Positions 56,624-64,000 of a DNA stretch of 64,000 nt are shown one piece after another. The number at the start of each line of letters is the position of its first letter. Positions within the stretch are counted from its first letter, which is position 1. The stretch spans positions 124,001 through 188,000 of the forward strand of contig CANLQL010000003.1 in NCBI GenBank assembly GCA_947493265.1, in the 5' to 3' direction. This DNA is from an uncultured Litoreibacter sp. (lineage in GTDB: Bacteria > Pseudomonadota > Alphaproteobacteria > Rhodobacterales > Rhodobacteraceae). The translations under genes and the position numbers were made by a program. The notes beneath the pieces were generated by a model. The model made no database searches. It was given only the letters and a program-made list of their open reading frames with translations, and was not told the origin of the DNA.

Positions 56624-57772
56624 ATGTCATCGGACCTTTCTCACGTTTTGCGCCCGGTTGATGAAGCCCGCGGCCTGCCAAATGCGCATTACATCGACGA
56701 CGCTGTGTTCGCTGAAGAACGCGACGCGGTGCTTTTTGGCACTTGGTCCGGGTTGGCTGTTGCGTCTGATGTGCCTGAGAATGGTGACGCGAAACCCATC
56801 AGCTTCGTGGGCCTGCCGCTTTTGTTGCTGCGCGACAAGGATGGCGAGGTTCGCGTGTTTCAAAACACCTGCCGCCATCGCGGCATGATCCTGGTGGAAG
56901 AGCCGCGCAAGATCGAAGGCGCCATCCGATGCCCCTACCATTCGTGGTGTTATTCCACCAAAGGCAAACTGGTCGCGACCCCGCATGTGGGCGGTCCAGG
57001 CATGAACACCCATGAGAAGATGGATCGTGACACATTGGGATTGATTGAGATACGCAGCTATATCTGGCGCGATGTCGTGTTCATCAACGTCTCAGGTGAC
57101 GCGGACCCTTTTGAGGTGGTGCATGCAGACCTGATCAAGCGCTGGGCTGAATTCGATGCGCCGATGTATCACGGCGGTCCGGACAGTGCGTTTCAGCTAG
57201 ACGTGCGCACGAACTACAAACTGGCCGTGGAGAATTACTGCGAAAGCTATCACTTGCCTTGGGTCCACCCAGGGTTGAACAGTTATTCGCGGCTGGAAGA
57301 TCACTACAACATTGTAGAACAAGGCAAATATTCCGGCCAAGGCACGCTGGTCTACCGCCAGTTAAAAGGCAAAGACGGGCAGACCTTTCCAGATTTCGCA
57401 GGGCTTGGGGAGTTTTGGGACGAAGGCGCGGAATACATCACCGTTTATCCCAATGTGCTTTTGGGCGCGCAACGGGATCATGCTTTTGCGATCATCCTGG
57501 AGCCGAAATCCGTCAGCGAAACGCTTGAGCATGTCCATCTTTATTATGCGGCGCCGCGGATCGACGAAGATATGCTGCAAGACAACGCCACCCTTTGGAA
57601 AGGCGTGTTTGAAGAAGATATCTTCGTTGTCGAAGGCATGCAGAAAGGCCGCTACGGCCCCGGATTTGATGGCGGTCGGTTTTCCCCCGCGATGGACGGG
57701 CCGACGCATTGCTTCCATGCATGGGTGGCCGCGCGTTTGATCGAACACAGGCAAACGCTCGCCGCGGAATGA
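56624..57772 (+). CDS. Rieske non-heme iron oxygenase, alpha-subunit type
   Basis: A 382-residue ring-hydroxylating-oxygenase-type protein. The Rieske [2Fe-2S] ligands are Cys83, His85, Cys103 and His106 (CRHRG and CPYHSW); the mononuclear iron facial triad is given by His210 and His215 in ENYCESYHLPWVHP plus a later Asp in EEDIFVVEGM. Close relatives include choline- and carnitine-monooxygenase-like enzymes acting on quaternary amines, so a methylated amine substrate is a reasonable inference. GGAGG sets the start. No reductase gene is adjacent; the stop overlaps a small gene by four bases. Confidence 0.9.
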   Translation: MSSDLSHVLRPVDEARGLPNAHYIDDAVFAEERDAVLFGTWSGLAVASDVPENGDAKPISFVGLPLLLLRDKDGEVRVFQNTCRHRGMILVEEPRKIEGAIRCPYHSWCYSTKGKLVATPHVGGPGMNTHEKMDRDTLGLIEIRSYIWRDVVFINVSGDADPFEVVHADLIKRWAEFDAPMYHGGPDSAFQLDVRTNYKLAVENYCESYHLPWVHPGLNSYSRLEDHYNIVEQGKYSGQGTLVYRQLKGKDGQTFPDFAGLGEFWDEGAEYITVYPNVLLGAQRDHAFAIILEPKSVSETLEHVHLYYAAPRIDEDMLQDNATLWKGVFEEDIFVVEGMQKGRYGPGFDGGRFSPAMDGPTHCFHAWVAARLIEHRQTLAAE

Positions 57773-57978
57773 GCACGCTCAATGACCGCTTGCTTGCTGC
57801 GCATGCTGCAGATGACAAAGCGAAATTGGTCGATTTGTATCAAGAAGCGGCCGACATGGTCGGGTCAGAGGACCAACGCGGGTTCTTTCTAACCCATGCT
57901 TACGTTTTTGCCTTGGAGTTGCATCACCCGGACGCCTCCGATCTTCGTGCCCGCCTGGCCGAGATGGGCCGTATTTAG
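57769..57978 (+). CDS. small protein translationally coupled to the Rieske oxygenase
   Basis: A 69-residue helical protein (STLNDRLLAAHAADDKAK start, LARLAEMGRI-like end) whose ATG overlaps the oxygenase stop as ATGA. It contains FFLTHAYVFALELHHPDA, resembling small tetratricopeptide-like or helical accessory proteins. Tight coupling suggests an accessory or assembly partner of the oxygenase; the family is not recognised. Confidence 0.75.
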   Translation: MSTLNDRLLAAHAADDKAKLVDLYQEAADMVGSEDQRGFFLTHAYVFALELHHPDASDLRARLAEMGRI

Positions 57979-58002
57979 GTATTTCTGCCAAAAAGAAGCG
58001 CG

Positions 58003-58041
58003 GAAAGAAAAAGGGGAGCAGAACTTGCGCTCATACTCCCC
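58003..58041 (-). terminator. intrinsic terminator read on the minus strand
   Basis: On the minus strand GGGGAG and CTCCCC form a 6-bp stem with a 17-base loop, followed by TTTTTCTTT. It would end the transcript of the small basic protein gene to its right, and faces the end of the Rieske unit. Confidence 0.7.
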
Positions 58042-58194
58042 GAGGTTCACTGATCAGGCTCGTGATTATACCGCCCGTAGTTTTTTGCCTGCGGCCTGAT
58101 CCGTGTCTAGGGCGAACGCATCCGCCCCGGAAATCCGCGCATTCCTTGGGGGAACTTGCGGTGTTTTTGATAGGGCGGAGTAATCCGCCCTATA

Positions 58195-58338
58195 CTATCT
58201 CTTTTTGTTCGGCCGCTGGGTTAGCGCCGACGCGGCTGCAGTCTTTGCAGCTTTCGAGGACTTCGGATTTCTGAGTACTTTTGAAGCAGCAGATGCAGCT
58301 TTTGCACTCGTAACCTCCGAATTCTTGCGTCGAGACAT
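58195..58338 (-). CDS. small basic Ala/Lys/Ser-rich protein (47 residues)
   Basis: GGAGG lies nine bases before ATG of a 47-codon frame that starts MSRRKNSEVTSAKAASAASK and ends ALTQRPNKKR. Short proteins of this shape, with repeating K/S/A and a KVLR-type core (SKVLRNPKSSKAAK), are widespread in bacteria and usually annotated only as hypothetical. A 10-bp stem with GTAA loop (ATAGGGCGGA/TCCGCCCTAT, 58170-58193) follows the stop. The composition suggests nucleic-acid binding, but this is inference. Confidence 0.75.
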   Translation of the reverse strand: MSRRKNSEVTSAKAASAASKVLRNPKSSKAAKTAAASALTQRPNKKR

Positions 58339-58510
58339 GGCAGTCCCTCCTCTTTTCCACAGGCAACATGGGGATAAGCCATGTAAAACCTGTGGGTTAG
58401 CAGCGCGTCGTTGATCACTCAGTTCAACCGTGTATTCCTCCTCTTAGTCGACTCGGAAGAGCCGAACTGCTTTGTCCCTCGCCCGCACTGTTTAAGCGGG
58501 GGACGAGCCG

Positions 58511-58538
58511 GGGGATGGTGTTGGCGCACCACCCCCCA
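58511..58538 (-). terminator. GC-rich hairpin after nrdJ
   Basis: On the minus strand GGGGGGTGGTG and CACCATCCCCC form an 11-bp stem (one mismatch) with loop CGCCAA, 13 bases after the nrdJ stop. No U-tract follows, so it is a weak terminator or 3'-end protector. Confidence 0.55.
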
Positions 58539-58550
58539 ACTCTCAATTTC

Positions 58551-61500
58551 TTAGCTACACCCCGACGTTCCGCCGCAGGTGTTGCATTTCATGCAGGTGC
58601 CGTTGCGCACCAAGGTGTAGTTGCCGCATTCGCCGCAAGCTTCGCCTTCATAGCCCTGCATTTTCGCTTTCGTGCGCGCGTCCATCGAGACGGATCCCGA
58701 GCTGAGCGCCGTGGTGGCGCTTGCCGTGGCTTCCGGCACCAGTGTTTGTAGGGCTGCCACCGGGTCCATGGAGGTATCAAGCGCCGTAGCGCCCATCGCC
58801 ACCGCGTCGGTCATGCCGCCTTGCAAAACCCGCAGCTCGGATGGAACCCGTTTGCGCAGATACCCGGTGGAGCTGATTTGTTTGAGCACTTCCAAGGACT
58901 TGGAGGCTGCTGTCTCTGTCACTTCATCGAAGTTACGCACGCCTTCCTCTTCGCCGCGTCCCAGATCGTCGAATGTCTCGCCGGTTGGTTTGACATGGGC
59001 AAGATCGGTGCGGTCCAGATAGGACACCGCCAGTTCCCGGAAGATGTAGTCCAGGATCGATGTGGCGTTCTTGATCGAGTCGTTGCCCTGGACCATGCCA
59101 GCAGGTTCAAACTTGGTGAAGGTGAACGCATCGACAAATTCTTCCAGTGGCACGCCGTATTGCAGACCGACGGACACCGCGATGGCGAAGTTGTTCATCA
59201 TCGCCCGGAAGCCGGCGCCTTCCTTGTGCATGTCGATGAAGATCTCGCCCAGAGCGCCGCCTTCATATTCTCCGGTGCGCAGGTACACCTTGTGCCCGCC
59301 AACGATGGCTTTCTGGGTATAGCCCTTGCGGCGCTCAGGCAGTTTTTCCCGGCCACGCGCCACTTCCTTCAGGACGATCTTCTCGATCACCTTTTCGGCC
59401 AGCACTTGGGCTTTTTCGTGGGTGTTGCCGCTTTCCAGAATTTCGGCGGCCTCGTCATCGTCTTCCACCAGCGCTGCGGCCAGAGGTTGCGACAGTTTGG
59501 AGCCGTCACGGTACAAAGCATTTGCCTTGATGCCCAAGGACCAAGACAGCTCATAGGCTTTCTGGCAGTCCTCGATGGTGGCGTCATTTGGCATGTTGAT
59601 CGTCTTGGAGATCGCGCCGGAGATGAAGCTTTGCGCCGCGGCCATCATGTAGATATGGCTGTCAACACTCAGGAAACGCTTGCCTTTTTTGCCGCAAGGG
59701 TTCGCACAGTCAAAGATATTGTAGTGCTCTTCTTTCAGGTGCGGCGCACCCTCCAAGGTCATGGACCCGCAGACATGATCATTGGCAGCCTCGATCTGGT
59801 CTTTCGTGAAGCCCAGATGGCGCAGTAGATCAAAGCTTGGGTCATTCAGTTTCTCGGCGGGGATGCCGAGTGTGCCTGTGCAGAACTCTTCGCCCAGTGT
59901 CCACTGATTGAAGACGAAGCGAATATCGAAAGCACTTGGCAGCGCTTCTTCGATCTTCGCCAGTTCTGCTTCGCCGAAGCCGTGGCCGATCAGCGAGGTG
60001 TGGTTGATACCCGGCGCATTGCCGATGGTGGCATGGCCAACCGCGTAGCTGACAATCTCTTCAATCTCGCTGGATTTGTAGCCAAGCGCTTCGAGCGCGC
60101 CGGGAACCGAGCGGTTGATGATCTTGAAATAGCCACCACCGGCAAGTTTCTTAAACTTCACGAGTGCGAAGTCAGGCTCAATCCCGGTGGTGTCGCAATC
60201 CATAACCAAACCAATGGTGCCTGTGGGGGCAATAACTGTGGATTGTGCGTTGCGGTAGCCGTGCTTTTCACCCAGCTCCAGCGCTTCGTCCCAAGCGTTT
60301 TTCGCCAGCGCGACCAGGTTTTGGTCGGGGCAAGACGCGTGGTCCAGCGGCAGAGGCTTGATATCGAGGCTCTCATAGCCAGTATCTTTGCCGTAAGCCG
60401 CGTTGCGGTGGTTGCGAATGACGCGCAGCATGTGGTTTGCGTTCTTCTCGTAGCCCGGGAACGGCCCCAGTTCTTTGGAGATTTCTGCAGAGGTGGCATA
60501 AGACACACCGGTCATCAGCGCAGTCAGAGCACCACACATGGCGCGGCCTTCGGCGGAATCGTAGCCGTAGCCCATATTCATCAGCAATCCGCCGATATTC
60601 GCGTAGCCAAGACCAAGCGTCCGGAAGTCATAGGACCGCTGTGCAATCGCCGGTGACGGGAACTGCGCCATCATCACCGAGATTTCCAGCGTCAATGTCC
60701 AGAGACGTGTGGCGTGCATGTACATCTCGGCATCGAACGCGCCGTCTTTGTAATATGTCAGCAGGTTCATCGACGCGAGGTTACAGGCCGTATCGTCAAG
60801 GAACATGTATTCGGAACATGGGTTGGACCCACGGATCGCCCCATCTTCGGGGCATGTGTGCCATGCGTTCACGGTGTCATGGTACTGAATGCCCGGATCG
60901 GCACAGGCCCATGCGGCGTGACCAACAGTTTCCCACAGATCGCGGGCTTTGATGGTTTTGGAGACCTTGCCATCCTTACGGTTGATCAGGTCCCAGTCGC
61001 CATCATCCTCAACCGCCTTCAGGAACGCATCTGTGACGCGGATGGAATTGTTGGAGTTTTGGCCAGAGACCGACGAATACGCCTCGGAGTCCCAGTCGGT
61101 ATCATAGGTTGGAAACTCGATGCTGTCATAGCCTTGCTTGGCATAGTCCAGCACGCGCTTGACGTAAGTCTCTGGGATCGCGACCTTTTTGGCTTCGCGG
61201 ATCGCGTCTTTCAGCTGAGGGTTTACCTTCGGATCCGCCGCGTCTTCCAGCTTTCCGTCCCAGCCTTTGATCGCACCGAAGATCAGGTTCAGCTTCTGCT
61301 CATGCATTTTGGAGCCAGCGACGATAGACGCCACTTTCTGCTCTTCAAGCACCTTCCAGTTGATGAACTCTTCGATATCAGGGTGATCGGCATCCACGAT
61401 CACCATTTTCGCCGCGCGGCGTGTTGTGCCGCCCGACTTGATTGCACCCGCTGCCCGGTCACCGATTTTCAGGAACCCCATAAGACCAGAGGACTTGCCC

Positions 61501-62243
61501 CCACCGGACAGCGCCTCGCCATCGGCACGCAGGGAGGAGAAGTTCGTGCCGGTGCCGGAGCCGTATTTGAAAAGCCGCGCTTCACGGACCCAAAGATCCA
61601 TGATGCCACCATCATTCACCAGATCGTCCGAAACGGACTGGATGAAGCAGGCATGCGGTTGTGGATGTTCGTAGGATGACGCTGATTTCGTCAGTTTGCC
61701 GGTCTTGTAGTCCACATAGTGGTGGCCTTGGGCCGGACCATCGATCCCGTAGGCCCAATGCAGGCCCGTATTAAACCATTGCGGAGAGTTCGGTGCGGCC
61801 ATTTGTTTGGCCAGCATCACACGCATTTCATCAAAGTAAGCCTGCGCGTCAGCTTCAGATGAGAAATAACCGCCTTTCCAGCCCCAATAGCACCATGCGC
61901 CTGCAAGACGGTCAAACACTTGCTTGGCGGATGTTTCGCCACCATATCGCTGATCTTCGGGCAGTTTTTTCAACGCCGCTTCATCTGCAACGGATCTTTG
62001 CAGGAATGTCGGCACGCCTTTTTCTTTAACGGATTTCAGCTTGGCTGGGACGCCCGCTTTCCGGAAATACTTCTGCGCAATGACGTCAGAGGCCACTTGG
62101 CTCCAACCGGCAGGGATTTCGACGTTATCAAGTTTGAAGACGATCGTGCCGTCAGGGTTCCTGATCTCAGAAACCGTGTTGGAAAACTCCAGTGCTGCGT
62201 AGGCATCTTGTCCAGCAGTTGTCAGCTTGCGATCAATTTTCAT
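58551..62243 (-). CDS. nrdJ: vitamin B12-dependent (class II) ribonucleotide reductase
   Basis: Adenosylcobalamin-dependent enzyme reducing ribonucleotides to deoxyribonucleotides without oxygen, 1230 residues, the long alphaproteobacterial form. Seen are [16 protein letters not shown] (substrate/active-site start), [21 protein letters not shown] with active-site Cys, the cysteine in DNPNQ-equivalent region [33 protein letters not shown], and a C-terminal zinc ribbon [27 protein letters not shown] (two CxxC pairs). The C-terminal Cys pair for thioredoxin-type reduction is part of this tail. It is expected to be the main or oxygen-independent reductase here. Confidence 0.96.
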   Translation of the reverse strand: MKIDRKLTTAGQDAYAALEFSNTVSEIRNPDGTIVFKLDNVEIPAGWSQVASDVIAQKYFRKAGVPAKLKSVKEKGVPTFLQRSVADEAALKKLPEDQRYGGETSAKQVFDRLAGAWCYWGWKGGYFSSEADAQAYFDEMRVMLAKQMAAPNSPQWFNTGLHWAYGIDGPAQGHHYVDYKTGKLTKSASSYEHPQPHACFIQSVSDDLVNDGGIMDLWVREARLFKYGSGTGTNFSSLRADGEALSGGGKSSGLMGFLKIGDRAAGAIKSGGTTRRAAKMVIVDADHPDIEEFINWKVLEEQKVASIVAGSKMHEQKLNLIFGAIKGWDGKLEDAADPKVNPQLKDAIREAKKVAIPETYVKRVLDYAKQGYDSIEFPTYDTDWDSEAYSSVSGQNSNNSIRVTDAFLKAVEDDGDWDLINRKDGKVSKTIKARDLWETVGHAAWACADPGIQYHDTVNAWHTCPEDGAIRGSNPCSEYMFLDDTACNLASMNLLTYYKDGAFDAEMYMHATRLWTLTLEISVMMAQFPSPAIAQRSYDFRTLGLGYANIGGLLMNMGYGYDSAEGRAMCGALTALMTGVSYATSAEISKELGPFPGYEKNANHMLRVIRNHRNAAYGKDTGYESLDIKPLPLDHASCPDQNLVALAKNAWDEALELGEKHGYRNAQSTVIAPTGTIGLVMDCDTTGIEPDFALVKFKKLAGGGYFKIINRSVPGALEALGYKSSEIEEIVSYAVGHATIGNAPGINHTSLIGHGFGEAELAKIEEALPSAFDIRFVFNQWTLGEEFCTGTLGIPAEKLNDPSFDLLRHLGFTKDQIEAANDHVCGSMTLEGAPHLKEEHYNIFDCANPCGKKGKRFLSVDSHIYMMAAAQSFISGAISKTINMPNDATIEDCQKAYELSWSLGIKANALYRDGSKLSQPLAAALVEDDDEAAEILESGNTHEKAQVLAEKVIEKIVLKEVARGREKLPERRKGYTQKAIVGGHKVYLRTGEYEGGALGEIFIDMHKEGAGFRAMMNNFAIAVSVGLQYGVPLEEFVDAFTFTKFEPAGMVQGNDSIKNATSILDYIFRELAVSYLDRTDLAHVKPTGETFDDLGRGEEEGVRNFDEVTETAASKSLEVLKQISSTGYLRKRVPSELRVLQGGMTDAVAMGATALDTSMDPVAALQTLVPEATASATTALSSGSVSMDARTKAKMQGYEGEACGECGNYTLVRNGTCMKCNTCGGTSGCS

Positions 62244-62812
62244 CGTATTTGTGTCCCGATCCGTTGCCCGGACGGTTCATCCGGGTCGCGCCTTGCTCGC
62301 GCTTCGTTCCTGTTTATTGGCCTGCCTCCGCGGACCGTCTTATCGTTTCGGGAACGGATATCCTCTGTCTGCCGCGCACACACGCTTTGCAGGCATTGGC
62401 ACCTGACGGTGCTCGTTTGCTATGAATTTCGTCCGTCCCACACACCAACCAGTTTTGATACTAGATATGGTGCCGCTCTACCGAGCACCCACAACCTGAC
62501 GTATCGGCCCCTAGCCCGTCAACGGTTTTATTTTGAATTGCGAAGGTTTTTTGACATTGACTGGCACCCCAAAATTTGCGCGGCGCGACAGACTCAAAAA
62601 TGAAGATTTTCTTAATGCGAAAACCGGATCAGAAAAAACCTGTTGAACACTGGGGGGTTAGCTCACGGACCTGTGAACGCGTATTAACTATGAATGGGAT
62701 TCGGGTCTGAGAATTCGAATTCAAAGGCGCACTAATTGCGTCCTGAGAATTCTTGAAATTCTTTTCCGCCGCGGAAGCGGTGCTGCAAAAATGTAATGGT
62801 GGAGGATTTAGA
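62244..62812. other. nrdJ upstream region with a NrdR-box-like sequence
   Basis: About 570 bases without a supported gene. At 62458-62473, read on the minus strand, GCACCATATCTAGTAT resembles the NrdR box consensus (acaCwAtATaTwGtgt). NrdR normally needs two boxes about 31 bases apart and no good second copy was found, so the call is tentative. GCAGGCATTGGCACCTG-type hairpin near 62390 is the only other visible structure. No cobalamin riboswitch core was found. Confidence 0.4.
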
Positions 62813-62889
62813 TGGTCGGGACGGTAAGATTCGAACTTACGACCCCCTGTACCCAAAACAGGTGCGCTACCAGGCTGCGCCACGCCCCG
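62813..62889 (-). tRNA. tRNA-Pro (anticodon UGG)
   Basis: A 77-base class I tRNA. Acceptor CGGGGCG pairs with CGTCCCG (with one G-U), the D-loop contains AGCCTGGTAGC, the anticodon stem CCTGT/ACAGG encloses TTTGGGT giving anticodon TGG, and the T-arm is GTTCGAATC. The CCA end is encoded. Confidence 0.97.
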
Positions 62890-62937
62890 ACGATCTAGAC
62901 CCGCTTCCTAGCGCCGCTTTGAGGGTTTGAAAAGCCC

Positions 62938-63471
62938 TTAGTTTGCTTCACAGGGCCAAGCTGCGAGATTTTGTGGCATTCCGGGATGACGCAGTTCGGA
63001 ACCGACAGTAATTCCCAGTGTTTTTGCCAAACCACCGTTAATCTCCAGGACCGCAAGCCGGCCCTGCCCACCCGAAATTGCCGTTTCATCCAAGGGAATC
63101 GCGTTTTCATGAATATGACCCACCGTGCCATCTGGATTGAGAAACAACATGTCGAGGGGAATCAACGTATTGCGCATCCAGAACGACAATTCGCCTGGGC
63201 TTTGGTAGATGAATAACATGCCCGACAGGCGCGGCATTGATGACCTGTTCATTAAACCAACAGCGCGTTCTTCGAAATCGTCGGCAATCTCGACATTGAA
63301 CCGGATCTGGCCCCAGTCACCGCGCAGATCAGCGACGTTGTCACGGCACATAGAAAGGGCGCTCACAGAAGTGAACGCCCAAATTAGTCCAGTGAGTGCA
63401 AAACGCTTAGTTATGGGTGAGTGCGTAGTCCCATGCGTGGATTTCAGCAGCCATTTTGCCGCGCTCTCCAT
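62938..63471 (-). CDS. DUF192-family exported protein, start uncertain
   Basis: A DUF192 domain (residues from about CRDNVADLRGDWGQIRFNVEIADDFEERAVGLM onward, in parts) with FWMRNTLIPLDMLFL and VLEINGGLAKTLGI, ending AAWPCEAN. Before the mature Cys is a signal-like stretch TKRFALTGLIWAFTSVSAL. No ATG, GTG or TTG lies immediately before that stretch; the nearest in-frame ATG gives a 177-residue protein that overlaps the cold-shock gene by 65 bases, while an ATG right before the mature part would lose the signal. The start is therefore a best guess. The family's function is unknown. Confidence 0.75.
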   Translation of the reverse strand: MESAAKWLLKSTHGTTHSPITKRFALTGLIWAFTSVSALSMCRDNVADLRGDWGQIRFNVEIADDFEERAVGLMNRSSMPRLSGMLFIYQSPGELSFWMRNTLIPLDMLFLNPDGTVGHIHENAIPLDETAISGGQGRLAVLEINGGLAKTLGITVGSELRHPGMPQNLAAWPCEAN

Positions 63472-63979
63472 CAACGATGCGCAGGCAAACTGCCTCGCCC
63501 GGTTGCAGATCGGCAAGACCACAGCGACGCAGGACTTCCACGTGCAAGAAAACATCTTCTGAACCTGCATAGCAATTTGCAAAACCAAAGCCTTTTGTCG
63601 TGTCGAACCATTTCACCCGTGCCGGGATCAATGGGACATCGCCCAAATCGGCGCTCAGTTCAACCAGGTCTGTCTCTGTCTCGACGTCTGTGGGGGGTGC
63701 AACAGAGACGACTTCCGTCGCTTGCAGTCCGCGGTCGGTCTTTTGAACCTTCAAACCAACAAGAGTACCATCAGCGATCGAACCTTGCCCGAAATTGCGC
63801 AAGACATTGGCGTGCAGAAGGATGTCTGGACCGCCAGCGTCGGCTATCACAAAGCCAAACCCTTTGACGGCATCAAACCATTTTACCTGCCCGGTAACTA
63901 TTTTATCTTCACTCAACACGCCTAGTTCGTCCGATATCCATGCTGCGCTGAAAACGTCAGCGTCTTCGAGCTTGCCCAT
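63407..63979 (-). CDS. two-domain cold-shock (CspA-like) protein
   Basis: A 190-residue protein with two cold-shock domains: the first VKWFDAVKGFGFVIADAGGPDILLH (about 30-55, in parts), the second VKWFDTTKGFGFANCYAGSEDVFLH. Both keep the RNP-1 KGFGF; in the second, RNP-2 is VFLHVEVL. Single-stranded RNA/DNA binding and translation or transcription anti-termination are the family roles; doubled domains are common in Rhodobacterales. AGAGGAG precedes the ATG. Its 3' end overlaps the likely start region of the DUF192 gene. Confidence 0.93.
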   Translation of the reverse strand: MGKLEDADVFSAAWISDELGVLSEDKIVTGQVKWFDAVKGFGFVIADAGGPDILLHANVLRNFGQGSIADGTLVGLKVQKTDRGLQATEVVSVAPPTDVETETDLVELSADLGDVPLIPARVKWFDTTKGFGFANCYAGSEDVFLHVEVLRRCGLADLQPGEAVCLRIVDGERGKMAAEIHAWDYALTHN

Positions 63980-64000
63980 GGGCTGCTCCTCTTGTTGTTT

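Noticed and set aside
58821-61679. 335- and 321-codon plus-strand frames inside nrdJ
   Set aside because: Antisense shadows of nrdJ, whose protein is intact and conserved across the whole region.
62244-62480. cobalamin riboswitch upstream of the B12-dependent reductase
   Set aside because: Expected from biology, but no B12-box or matching core was found on the minus strand.

Overview
The window looks like chromosomal DNA of a marine alphaproteobacterium of the Rhodobacterales (Roseobacter-type). The evidence is a CtrA response regulator next to a SciP-type CtrA inhibitor, a DctPQM TRAP transporter with its own DctB/DctD pair, a SitABCD manganese transporter behind Mur-like palindromes, a B12-dependent NrdJ ribonucleotide reductase, a two-domain cold-shock protein and a Hint-domain protein. 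GC is moderately high with dense overlapping genes. I found no rRNA, phage, insertion sequence or CRISPR array. Only the first gene is cut by a window edge.

Layout. 1-3.6 kb: guanidino-compound genes (GlxA-type regulator, creatinase, agmatine-deiminase-like enzyme). 3.6-10 kb: dctD-dctB facing dctP-dctQ-dctM. 10-13.5 kb: sitABCD. 13.6-15.9 kb: a tandem glycine riboswitch ahead of a DadA-type amino-acid oxidoreductase and glyoxalase II, then a PQQ sugar dehydrogenase. 17.2-22.3 kb: a complete branched-chain-type ABC transporter. 22.4-29.2 kb: HD hydrolase, a chemoreceptor coupled to a small exported protein, icd, a MobA-like nucleotidyltransferase, a Hint protein and tRNA-Leu(CAA). 29.3-39.2 kb: housekeeping genes (metallopeptidase, dsbB, gyrA, trmFO, gluQ, hisI, an IscU-like scaffold) and an unannotated 40-residue membrane protein behind a LexA-type repeat. 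39.2-46.0 kb: recG-ligA, ctrA, sciP, mnmA. 46.1-51.9 kb: a more accessory, partly AT-richer stretch with a 45-residue membrane protein, an orphan membrane protein, three c-type cytochromes, a possible PD-(D/E)XK protein, an AAC(3)-I-like acetyltransferase and a compact VOC-Lin0512-Lin0512-cytochrome c' operon. 52.0-55.9 kb: ilvB-(GT87)-ilvH behind a leader-peptide attenuator. 56-64 kb: EF-hand protein, Rieske oxygenase with a coupled small protein, a 47-residue basic protein, nrdJ, tRNA-Pro(UGG), a DUF192 protein and the cold-shock protein.

How it fits together: much of the window is nutrient capture (C4-dicarboxylates, amino acids or related solutes, manganese, creatine) and amino-acid turnover, with two cis-acting RNA controls: a glycine riboswitch and a Leu/Val/Ile leader peptide. 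The most interesting leads are the LexA-box micropeptide next to recG, the tandem Lin0512/cytochrome c' operon, a DctD-type regulator with a gutted AAA+ domain beside perfect dyads, and the chemoreceptor coupled to a small exported protein. All functional calls rest on motif reading and memory of protein families; no database search was run.
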